Notes: generated by a model not told the origin, from the sequence alone. 23,745 bases of DNA from Seminavis robusta (GCA_903772945.1 CAICTM010001729.1:1-23745), one strand, 5' to 3'. Numbered from the stretch's first letter, positions 9,030 to 17,750 are shown. Made by a program: numbers and translations.

Positions 9030-10067
9030 ATGCCTCGCAAGCAGTTTGGTCTCCGCCCTTTTGATCGTGATGTCTCTCCTGTGAAACCTCCAAGGACTAA
9101 CAGGAGCACTCCTGCTCGCAAGCCACCTTCACAAAACGTTTCTACCACTTCAATTCACGCCCTCTCACACGCAGCCTCGCTGTCAATGTCTCCATCATCA
9201 AAGCGGTCGGCTGGCCTACTGCCCGGATCACCTAAGAAACGCCGACCACCTTCATCCTCTACATCAAACACCACTAAAACTACTAGCCCTGCCGTTGATA
9301 CCAGATCAATCCGAAATGACAGACTAGGTACGTTAGTCCAAAACCTTTGCTCAGCCTCCTCGAAGGCAGAGACGTGGGAATCCTTTGTCACCGACTTCAG
9401 AGGGTGCTCCTACCTTGCTCCGAACCTGGAGGATGTCGAACATCCTGCCATCCCCTTGCTCTGCCACTGGAGAGACCATGGGGTCCCCGTACAAAACGAA
9501 TCACCTCCCTGGACGACGGAAATAAAGGAGGAATGCATCCGCCGCGGCTGCCACAAATCTGCTACCGAGCATTCCGACTTCCTCCGTGAGGAATTTTCGG
9601 AGTTCATCGAGAACAAGTTCTGGGCTGTCCTTCCATTCGACCTCGTCAAGGATGAACCCTCCCTCCTTCTGTCTGCCGCTGTGGTGAAGGTGGAACGAGA
9701 CCGAAAACCCCGACTCATCAGCGACCACACCTGGAACTGGGGATGGCCCTCCATGAACGAAACCACATCACATCACGCGTCGCTCGAGGCCATGCAATTT
9801 GGAAATGCCCTGCCGCGCATCCTGTACGATGTGCGTCACGCAAACCCCAAGTTTGGACCCGTCCGCCTCTGCAAGCATGACATCAAGGACGGCTTCTACC
9901 GTGTGTTCCTGAACCCTTCCGACTCGCGCTGGTGCTGCCTCGCTATGAAGGTGAGCCCCAACTGGCGGCCGTCCCTATGTCGTGCACCATGGGATGGGTC
10001 GAGTTACCGCCCACTTTCAGTGGCATGTCGGAGACTACCTGCGACTGAGCAAATGAACGCTTCCTGA
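9030..10067 (+). pseudogene. DIRS element reverse transcriptase, N-terminal part, frameshifted
   Basis: The first ATG is at 9030; the frame is open back to the Gag stop. It copies element RNA into DNA. The N-terminus is basic and Ser/Pro-rich with an NLS-like PKKRRP about 70 residues in, which would suit nuclear recombination. RT motifs follow: 'KVERDRKPRLISDHTWN' (finger region) and 'CKHDIKDGFYRVFL', where Asp at 9879-9881 is the motif A metal ligand. Near 9939-9944 the coding sense moves to another frame. That frame contains the motif B segment 'PMSCTMGWVE', so the last roughly 37 residues of this ORF are nonsense. Normal family RTs continue without interruption. A GTGAGC at 9951 resembles a splice donor, but splicing there would remove motif B. 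Confidence 0.88.
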
Positions 10068-11425
10068 AGTCCCCCAGAGCCTGTCCTCCGCACAGGCTTG
10101 AGCATCACGCCGAAGGAATGGATGACCTGGACCCGTCCACCACTCCAAGACCGCGAGAAAAGGAGGACCTTGCGGCAACGCAGGAACTCCTTGGGATAGC
10201 CACCTCCCCCTTGGACCATTTCGCTGGACCCTCGAACAGACCTCTGCTCCAGCCCATCGGGCGGAATGATGTGTTCGTTGACGACTTCATCCAACTAGGC
10301 CAAGGAGGAAAGACCCGTATGAAAGCGCTACGCAGGCACTTGCTCCATGCCATCGACGAGATCCAGGCACGCCCAAACCTCAGCGAGAAACATCGCAATG
10401 AGGCAGTCTCGCTCAAGAAACTCTTGCAAGGTGATGGAAGCTGGGCTACTCGAAAGCTCATCCTGGGATGGATCATTGACACCCTGCGACAGACTCTGGA
10501 ACTCCCTCCCCACCGGAAGCAAGCGCTCGCTGACATCTTCAAGGAATTAGCTGGGTGTCGCAGAGTCAGCCACAAGCGTTGGATGCAAATCCTCGGCAAG
10601 CTGGGATTCGTCTCTGTTGCCATCCGGGGTTCCGATGGACTCTTCAGCGCGCTCCAGCTCGCCCTCACTAAGTCCAAAGGAGGAAGAATCCGGATCAACA
10701 CCGCGTTGAGATCCCACATCAATGCCTTTGCTGATCTGGCTGCCAGCCTCTGCCGTTGCCCAACTCACCTGGCCGAGATCGTCCCCCAGGACCCATCCTT
10801 CTTCGGAGCCACTGACGCCGCCAAGGCTGGAATGGGCGGTGTCTACTTTGACTCTGAGGAAACGCCGTACCTCTGGAGGCTCCCATTCCCTCCCGATGTG
10901 CAGGCTCAGCTCGTGTCCACGGACAACCCGACGGGAACCGTGACCAACAGTGACCTCGAGCAGGCGGCCATCCTTGCGCAACACTCCTTGCAAGCGGCGC
11001 GGCACTGCGTCACCTACGCCACCCTTTACACTCTCTCGGACAACACCCCGGCCGTCTCCCGAGTCTACAAAGGGGCGGTCACTTCCGATGGTCCTGCGGC
11101 GTTCCTGTGCAACTACGCCTGCCGCCACCAGCGGGAGTACCGCTACTGCGCCCTCTCGTCCTACATCCCGGGTCCTGCCAACGTGATGGCTGATGATGCG
11201 TCGCGCCTGCAACACCTCACCCTGTCTGACCTTCTCGCCCACTTTGAACAGCGCTATCAACAGAACAGACCCTGGCAGGTGTTGACTCTGCCACCCGAGG
11301 TCAGTTCACAGTTGATCTCCACCTTGCGCTGCAGACCGCTTCCAAAAACATTGTCTCCAAGACGGCCGCCGCCCGGGACCGGACCTTCGGACGATGGTGT
11401 GATTTCTGCGCAGGCCTCGGCGTAA
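10049..11425 (+). pseudogene. DIRS element RT C-terminal part plus RNase H
   Basis: This continues the RT in the shifted frame after an in-frame TGA at 10046-10048, which sits just after motif B. The first ATG is at 10118 (435 aa). 'VFVDDFIQL' is motif C; its Asp pair starts at 10280 (FVDD in place of the commoner YVDD). RNase H follows with all four acidic positions: Asp233 (ATDAAKAG), Glu281 (NSDLEQAA), Asp308 (LSDNTPAV) and Asp359/360 (VMADDASR), numbered from the 10118 Met. RNase H removes the RNA template after copying. The last roughly 40 residues overlap the recombinase frame and are probably out-of-frame tail, as RT/RH and recombinase ORFs commonly overlap in DIRS elements. The RT cannot be made whole because of the frameshift and stop upstream. 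Confidence 0.88.
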
Positions 11426-12507
11426 ACCCATCCCTCTGTGATATCCCTGACCAAGAGGTCCAAGCCTGCTACCTCCTTTTCTTTGGAAACCGTTACCGCG
11501 AGTCTAACAATGTCCGAGCTGACTCAGTGGACAAGGCCCTTCTTGCCGTCGGGAAGGGGATCACCGACCTGGGTCACCCGGATCCCTGAAAGCTCAAGGC
11601 TGGATCCGACCACAACCATCCAATACTCGCTGCTTTCCTCAAAGGACTCCGAGATGAAGATGGACCCCCTGACCGCGCCTACCCGGTCAACCTCTCCATC
11701 CTCCGAGCTATGCTCGATGCCCTGGACTACGACGACGCCACTTGGGGGACCCTCAACCGCCACGTCCGAGACCTCTGCATCCTGGCCTTCTTCTGGCTCC
11801 TACGCCCTGCGGAGTACCTGGATACCGGGAACCTTGAATCCCGAAGCCAAGCCTTTCGCCTCTGTGATGTCTCCTTCACTGTCCGCGGCGGCCTCCAAGT
11901 CCGCGGTGACACCATCTCTTTGAATGACGTGAAAAACCACGCGTGCCTCACCGATGCCACGTTTACGTTCACTGACCAAAAGAATGCTGTCCGCGGCGAG
12001 TCCGTGGGCCACCGCCCGACCTCTGATCCGTGGCTTTGCCCGGTGAAGTCCCTCGCGCGTGTGGTCTGCCACCTCCGTACCAACGGCGCCGACGCCGATA
12101 CTCCCCTCTTCAACCACTTCAATGCGGCCCGCTACCAGTGGTATCCTGTGAAGCCCCAGTTCATCACCAACGCCCTCCGCCACGCTGCGGCCCTCATCTC
12201 CCACGACACCCGCATCAACCCTGACAAGGTCTCTGCCCGCTCCCTCTGTCCTGGTGGTGCCACCGCCCTTCTCTGCGCCCATGTGGACTCGGATGCCATC
12301 CGCCTTCTCGGCCGCTAGAAGTCCGATGCCACGCTCCGCTACCTGCGCATGCAAGCCGCTGCCGCCACCCACCACTATTCCCAACAGATGTTGGACCATG
12401 GGGCGTACAACTTCCCGGGAGGCACCTACGATCGCCACCTCCTCCCGGCACAAGCGCCCCAACACTTCAACGAGATTCTTCTCCACGAAGAACTCTACGA
12501 GGACTAA
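11248..12507 (+). pseudogene. DIRS element tyrosine recombinase, inactivated
   Basis: The third ORF is open from 11248 in a frame different from RNase H and overlaps it by about 178 bp. It would insert the circular cDNA by tyrosine-recombinase chemistry. Visible parts: an N-terminal core-binding-like region ('FGRWCDFCAGLGVNP'), then Arg I in 'FFWLLRPAEYL' (codon 11803-11805), and box II 'VSARSLCPGGATALL'. The position expected to hold catalytic Arg II is Cys (TGT, 12247-12249). Then 'RLLGR', a TAG at 12316-12318 where relatives have Trp, and 'KSDATLRYL' with the nucleophile Tyr at 12340-12342. A TGA at 11587-11589 also splits the N-terminal part. The longest intact piece is 202 residues from the ATG at 11710 and ends before the Tyr. 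The full frame ends at TAA 12505-12507. Confidence 0.88.
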
Positions 12508-12525
12508 CCTACCCCTAGTCCTCGG

Positions 12526-12557
12526 CCCCCTGTCCTCGCCTCCACCTGGACAGGGGG
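12526..12557 (+). other. Perfect 10-bp inverted repeat after the recombinase stop
   Basis: CCCCCTGTCC, a 12-nt loop, GGACAGGGGG. It begins 18 bp past the TAA and lies before B1. It could act in transcript 3'-end formation or RNA stability. It is unique in the window, so it is not part of the repeated ends. Confidence 0.6.
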
Positions 12558-12608
12558 TAACTTCTCCCACCCCGCTACGCTCCCTCCCTGTTCTGCCTTT
12601 GGCTTTTG

Positions 12609-12816
12609 GGTTGCACGACTCAAGGCTGTCGCGTGGAACATCACATTCCCGGGACTCCCTTTTGCCGTGTGGGATCCATCCGGGACTCCCCAGTCCCGAA
12701 TGGTACCCCGGGGACTGGAGACGGTCAGCTCAGTAAATGGCCGAGTCTCTCCACTCACTTAATCCTCTACTAGTCGTGTCTAGCTGCTCTGGGCGAGCGC
12801 AGCTTGTCTGCGCTCG
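12609..12816 (+). repeat. B1 direct repeat
   Basis: 208 bp from GGTTGCACGACTCAAGG to CTGCGCTCG. It matches B2 with about 4 substitutions by eye. Shared CTCCCTCCCTG just before both copies (near 12580 and 13283) suggests the repeat once began about 30 bp earlier, with a 19-bp length difference between copies. Confidence 0.95.
12794..12816 (+). other. Terminal hairpin of B1 at the B1|A2 junction
   Basis: CGAGCGCAG, loop CTTGT, CTGCGCTCG: a perfect 9-bp stem ending exactly at the last base of B1. The same hairpin ends B2 at 13479-13501, at the right tip of the element. Confidence 0.9.
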
Positions 12817-13276
12817 GTGTTGAGCAGCAACACGCCTGGGGAACCCCCCGTCCGAGTTTCCACGCCCCGCAGCGTGGAAACTGGAACCCTGATGGGTTCT
12901 CGCAACTATGACCCTCATCATGGTTGCCGAGAGGACCATCTCACAATTTGCAAAATTAATTCCCGCGCTCCTCACCTACAACTCAAGTACATCTCTACAT
13001 CTCGCAGGTCATCACCTGCGTTCCGGAAATGGATACCCCACATGATGATGCACCGCATCAGCTCCTCAATGCCTCTCGAACAAGATTACCCTTAAGGCAA
13101 CGACGCCCGTCCAAGACCACATTTGGCAACATCGACAGCGGCAACCATGAATCACTAAAGCCAGCGACCTAGCCAAGACCAGCCATTGAACTGCCGATCG
13201 CAAGAAGGTTGTCTCTCTCTCAGCTCACAATTCTTCATTCATCCGACGCTGAAGGCAAGAACCTAGATTAGATTAA
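12817..13276 (+). repeat. A2 direct repeat
   Basis: Second copy of A1, starting directly after B1 at GTGTTGAGCAGCAACA. It keeps the 10-bp hairpin at 12856-12881. In the known replication model this internal copy, with B1, templates the joined ends of the circular cDNA. Confidence 0.95.
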
Positions 13277-13293
13277 CCCACCTCTCCCTCCCT

Positions 13294-13501
13294 GGTTGCA
13301 CGACTCAAGGCTGTCCCGTGGAACATCACATTCCCGGGACTCCCTTTTGCCGTGTGGGATCCATCCGGGACTCCCCAGTCCCGAATGGTACCCCGGGGAC
13401 TGGAGACGGTCGGCTCAGTAAATGGCCGAGTCTCTCCACTCACCTAATCCTCTACTAGTCGTGTCTATCTGCTCTGGGCGAGCGCAGCTTGTCTGCGCTC
13501 G
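13294..13501 (+). repeat. B2 direct repeat, right end of the DIRS element
   Basis: 208 bp matching B1 and ending CTGCGCTCG at 13501, after which B1/B2 identity stops (CATCC flank). It is separated from A2 by 17 bp of CT-rich sequence. Confidence 0.95.
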
Positions 13502-13517
13502 CATCCTTGGGGATAAT

Positions 13518-14599
13518 GACCCTAGGGGGAGCCACTGAGGAAAATGGAACTTTGTACTGTAATAACTTATTTTATTAAAAGCAAAAGGTTAGAGATAAAG
13601 AAATTGGAAGCGCTGGAAACCTGCATAAACAACGTAGCTATCTGGTACGGTACTAGTACCGGTAGCGAGATAGAGTATCATGTCGTGTTGGCAAAGCACA
13701 ATTCTACTATTTTACTATAGATTACCACAGTGGTTTGCATAAACCGTACCAGACTCCTTTTCCTATCGTGAATTAGTAGATTCGTACAGTACTTTGTATA
13801 GTAACCGTGTCTATGCCCGCTAGCAAGAACAAGACATTCGTGTATCCTGCGCAGGCATATGTACAAAAAAGAAAGAGACATTTTGTTGAGAATTCGTGAC
13901 AGCACCTGTCTATAGATTCATACAGCATAATGTATAGTAAAACAAGCTATGAGTGCAAAAAGGTTGCTATGCAGGATTCGAACTATCAACCTTATATCTC
14001 CTGTTTACCAGTAAAAACCGTTTCCTGCGCAGGCATATGTAAAAGTGACATTTGAAACATGCATCGAGTTCTTTCGTGTTCCGTGTAATCGCCAATTGAA
14101 ACACGAGTCCTGCATAGAGCGAATACCTATAGTATAACAGTTCAAATTATGAAACAAGCGTGAATGCACTCCTTGGTAGATTTGTACAATAATGCATATA
14201 GTACCAAGTACTATGGGGTGCAACCGTGTGCTTATGCAGGATTCGAATTTCACATCTTATGTCTTTTTCCACCTAGTAAGAATGGGACATTTCGCTATCC
14301 TGCACAGGCTATAGTGAAGCATCGCTCAAAGATATAAGCCTATAATCCTGCATTGATAAAAGCGTATAGTAATAGTATACGTTTCAATAGTTCTTGACAC
14401 ATGTCAACCGTTGTGGAGGCATAATAAAAAGAAGGAATAACGTAATATGTTTACAATCCATGGTTCAGACATATAGTAATATAGTAGTACTGTGGTTTGC
14501 GCTCATCAAATCTTACTCCCAGTGTTGGTCTAAGTTACGCAACTTTGTGTAGCTTTGGTAGAAAAGGCTTAAATAAATGCTTCATTAATAAGCGTTAAC
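13518..14599. repeat. Tandem AT-rich unit, copy 1 (about 1.08 kb)
   Basis: Begins GACCCTAGGGGGAGCCACTG and ends ...AATAAATGCTTCATTAATAA plus GCGT and a 4-bp join. The second copy follows directly. No protein-coding frame is credible. Inside are sub-repeats: TAGATTCGTACAG-like words at 13777, 13913 and 14177, each leading to a TATAGTA word; TGCAGGATTCGAA at 13970 and 14235; and CCTGCRCAGG palindromes at 13846, 14024 and 14299. The unit could be satellite DNA or a non-autonomous element. Confidence 0.9.
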
Positions 14600-15624
14600 G
14601 ACCCTAGGGGGGGCCACTGAGGAGCGTGGAATTTTGTAATAAACTTATTTTATTGAATGAAAAAGGTTAGAGATAAAGAAAGATGAAGCACGGGAAAAAC
14701 GTAATTAGCTGGCCAGCTAGGGAGACAGAGTACAATTTCGTATTGACAAAGCACAATCTTACTATTTTACTATAGATTCCCACAGTGGTTTGTGTAAACT
14801 GTATCAAATTCCTTTTCACAGGCTATGCAAATCGTGATTTGGTAGATTCGTACAGTACTTTGTACAGTAAACGGGTCTATTCAGCCTAGCAAGCATAAGA
14901 CATTTCGTATCCTGCACAGGCTTATATAAAAATGTAAGAATGACATCATTTCGAGAATTCGTGACTGCGCTCCCAGGTAGAATTGTACAGCATTATGTAT
15001 AGTAAACAGTGCTACGGGTGCAAAAATGTTGGTATGCAGGATTCGAACTGGCGACCTTAAGTACTCGTGACAGTTGAAACACGCATCGAGTGTTCTTTTA
15101 AGTTCTGTGTAATCGCCAAACGGAACACGAATCCTGCATAGAGCGAATACATATAGTAGACCAGTACTAATTATGAAAGAAGCGTGACTGCACACCTTGG
15201 TAGATTGGTACAGTCATTATTATAGTAAATGTTTCTAAGGGGTGCAAAGACGTGCATATGCAGGATTCGAAATTGTGAGCTTCTATCTTTAAACTACCAA
15301 GTAAGAATAGGACATTTGCTATCCTGCACAGGCGTTAGTAAGGGCGCTCTCGCAGATTTATGCCTGAATTTCGAATCATGCATTGAATAAATATGTATAG
15401 TGATAGTGTACTTATCAATAGTTCTTGACTCTGAAGGCGTTTCAAGGCATTATAATAAAAAAGGAATAATGTAGAATATTTACAATCCATGGTGCAGACA
15501 TATAGTAAAATAGTAGTATTGTGGTTTGCGCTTATGAAATCTTACTCCCTGTTTTGGTCTAAGTTACGCAACTTTGTGTAGCCTTGGTAGGAAAGGCTTA
15601 AATAAATGCTTCATCAATAAGCGT
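14600..15624. repeat. Tandem AT-rich unit, copy 2 (about 1.03 kb)
   Basis: Starts GACCCTAGGGGGGGCCACTG, 1,082 bp after copy 1, and ends ...CTTCATCAATAAGCGT. The ends of the two copies are close to 90% alike by eye, and the middle is more diverged. The same sub-repeats recur: TAGAT-type words at 14843, 14978 and 15201, T-arm-like 13-mers at 15035 and 15259, and palindromes at 14911 and 15323. Its right edge meets the broken end of the LINE. Confidence 0.9.
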
Positions 15625-15680
15625 GTGAGAGACTGAGCATAAATTCCTCAGTGTGTGAGAGACTGAGCATAAATTCCTCA
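15621..15680. repeat. 30-bp tandem duplication at the LINE breakpoint
   Basis: GTGTGAGAGACTGAGCATAA plus ATTCCTCA occurs at 15623-15650 and 15653-15680, a 30-bp period. On the minus strand it repeats ten residues in frame (TEEFMLSLSH twice). It marks the join between the tandem unit and the LINE. Confidence 0.9.
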
Positions 15681-17748
15681 GTGTTGAGGGTATTGACGAT
15701 TTTGTTCCACCGTGAGTAAACAAAGTCCTGTTCAAGCGCAAAGTTCAGGAGCCGAAAGTGGGCCAGCTTGATCTTGGTTTGAAACTCTGCCAGTTCCTTT
15801 CGTTCCTCAGAATCCGGGTCGAGACTGTGTTCCGCAAAAAGGGATTTCCAATGGCTGAGCTGTTGTCCAGAGGGAGAGGTGGTAGTGCGTTCATTCCAGC
15901 TTTTGAGTTTCCCATTGAACTGTTCCTCTGTCAGTGTTGCCGGAATCTCCCCATCGCAAGCCCGAGCCAGATGCCAAAGGAGGACTGCTGTAGCAAACGA
16001 CGTTTCGAATGGACAAATGTCGTGTTCACTGTCAAGGATTGCGTCCGCAGTAGCAGTACTGGCAGAGAAGTCGGTATCTGTTCGCAGTGTTGAGTCTGTA
16101 CGGAACTCCGTCTCCTCAGCCTGCCGAAAATGCTTTTTGAGGTGGGCTTGGAGATGGCGTTCAATTTCCTCTGGATCCTCAACATACATCCAGTCTGTAC
16201 ACTGTTTGGGCGGCACTGTGGGATCCCGGGGGACCTCCAAGGCTGTGAGTCCAGCACCATGGCATTTACCACGTGCGTGGGCACACTTTTGCCATGCCCT
16301 TCGAGTGGCTTCCGCGTTGCGCAGGCGCTTCATCACATTTGCCAACCTGGTGTCACCTCTGACTCGTAGTGTGCTTGGAGTTCCATTAGGTACTCTTGAC
16401 GCAACTTGTGGGTCCTCCACTCATCCACTTCCGCGGCACGAAGTTCCTTGTGGGCTTGCTTCTTTCGTTTCTTGCAGTCTTCCAATGATGTGGGTAGTTC
16501 AAAGGCTGGGTTGGAGATCTGCTCCACTTGGAGTCGAATCTGATTGGTAATGTTGTTCTTGCATTGGGGTGCATGCAGGGCCATCGTCAGGACTTGGAAC
16601 TTCAAGCGTAACTGGGTCAGAGCTGGGGAGCTTGGGATGGGCGAATAGGTTGGGCACTTTTTGGCGGCGTGGAGGCTTGCAGAAAGCAGGAGTTGGTCCA
16701 AGGTCTCAGCCTCTTGCTGGGTCGGTGCCTGGTTGAATCTCCAGAGTCGTTGAAAGAATCCATGATTGTCAAGATAGCTGTACTTGGATTTGATGTAGGT
16801 GGTAACCTGGTGGCGTTTCTTGGAGTGAAGCCGTCGTTGACAGGGCTTGGGTAAAGCTGCGGTATCTGATCCGAACAGCTGTTTCAAGTTAAAGTCAACA
16901 AAGCAGGCACGGTGGTCACTATAGAAGTGGTCACAGAACAGATGGTACCCGCAAGCGTCGACAGCATCCAATAGGTTTTCAGAAACGAGGATGTAATCAA
17001 TTACCTGACATAGGTGTTAAAGTCACTGATTCCGTGATAGTAGAAAATCGGATCTACAAGCTTGCAATCGGATACCAGTCGTCCTCTTGCCAAATCGTCA
17101 TTGAAGTCGCCTCCCACAATAATCTCATGACCATTTGCGATGTCGTTCACCACGCATTCCTGAATGTCATCGTAGTGGTTCCGCCTTGGATCTAGGGACG
17201 GCCGTGATTCCTGTACATAAATGGCATGTAGTAAGCTAGAACGGTCCTATCCCCAGCCCTTTCAACACTCCCATCAGTCACAGTATACACATTGTAAACT
17301 GATAGTCGCTTTCCATCTTTGCAGGATAGAACCGTCCTTGTCCAGCGGCCGAGGTAATCAACACCCTACCGACGGTGCGACCCATCACCAGAGAGAGAGT
17401 ACCTCCTGGCTTGTATTCTCTCAGGTGGATCTGTGGAGTGCTGCCAAAGTTGACCTTCCTGTGGTCAAAGGCCTTCCTCACAGCTGCCTGAATCTTTCGT
17501 CGCACACCTGGCTGGTTAGTATCAAGATTGGGCTCCTGAAATCCAGCATAATCGGTTCCTAACATTCCCAAAGTTTTGCAGTCTTCAAAGAGTTCCCCGC
17601 CATTTTCATCGTAAAGTGGGAATCCTCTCTTGTTGTTGAAGATGAATCTCGCCACGTTTGGTGGCTTCTTGGGTGGCATAATGTCCCCTACTGGCTCATT
17701 TCGAGCCAGCATCCCCTTGATATTGTCCCATGAGTCAAAGTCATCCAT
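15653..17748 (-). pseudogene. LINE-like ORF2: APE endonuclease and pre-RT region, frameshifted and cut off
   Basis: Starts at the ATG at 17748, overlapping the ORF1 stop. The product would nick target DNA and prime reverse transcription. APE-type endonuclease landmarks: 'GFQEPNLDT' (catalytic Glu72), 'IIVGGDFNDDL', 'VIDYILVSE' and 'YSDHRACF'. These lie in three frames, with shifts near 17280, 17210 and 17010. From 16971 the frame continues through a basic Lys/Arg-rich region, shifts near 16355, and reaches 'TTTSPSGQQLSHWKSL', typical of the segment before the RT core in non-LTR elements. Homology stops at about 15684, just where the first RT core motifs should follow. Then come the 30-bp duplication and a stop at 15614 in unrelated repeat DNA. 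So the RT core and 3' end are missing. Confidence 0.82.
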
Positions 17749-17750
17749 TA
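17746..17750 (-). promoter_or_regulatory. TAATG overlapping stop/start between LINE ORF1 and ORF2
   Basis: Minus strand reads CCATTAATGGATG. TAA ends ORF1 and ATG starts ORF2, sharing one A. The same UAAUG arrangement is established for translational coupling in the insect non-LTR element SART1, so ORF2 here may have been made by reinitiation. Confidence 0.75.

Larger units (their letters stand above)
6478..13501 (+). mobile_element. DIRS-order tyrosine-recombinase retrotransposon, PAT/Ngaro-type split direct repeats
   Basis: A 7,024-bp element in the order A1 (6478-6939), Gag, RT/RNase H, tyrosine recombinase, B1 (12609-12816), A2 (12817-13276), B2 (13294-13501). A1 matches A2 and B1 matches B2. 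B1 abuts A2 directly, so B1|A2 carries the joined ends of the element. This is the split-direct-repeat plan described for PAT, Ngaro and TOC elements, distinct from inverted-repeat DIRS1 and from LTR elements. No methyltransferase or hydrolase domain is visible, and there is no aspartic protease or DDE integrase. No target duplication is seen (left flank ...GTTACC, right flank CATCC...), as expected for recombinase insertion. The element is clearly more GC-rich than its flanks. Gag is open, while RT and recombinase are broken, so the copy is not autonomous. Confidence 0.92.

Noticed and set aside
9951..10117. Intron explaining the RT frameshift
   Set aside because: GTGAGC looks like a donor, but splicing would remove the motif B segment that is plainly coding, and the in-frame TGA is explained as well by decay.
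10547..11260. 237-residue minus-strand frame inside the DIRS RT/RNase H
   Set aside because: It is antisense to a clear RNase H and is open only because of GC-rich codon use on the plus strand.
11800..12570. 256-residue minus-strand frame inside the recombinase
   Set aside because: Antisense shadow, Gly/Val/Arg-rich, with no motif; the plus strand carries the recombinase.
6470..13510. Target-site duplication of the DIRS element
   Set aside because: Flanks GTTACC and CATCC do not match. None is expected for tyrosine-recombinase insertion.
13970..15271. tRNA genes at the TTCGAATCCTGCA motifs
   Set aside because: Only the T-arm-like part is present. I could not find matching acceptor, D and anticodon arms.
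13518..15624. Pair of LTRs from one LTR element
   Set aside because: The two copies are directly adjacent with no internal region, primer-binding site or TG...CA ends.
15758..16550. Plus-strand frames of 111 and 223 residues
   Set aside because: They are antisense to the LINE region whose minus-strand protein has recognisable motifs.
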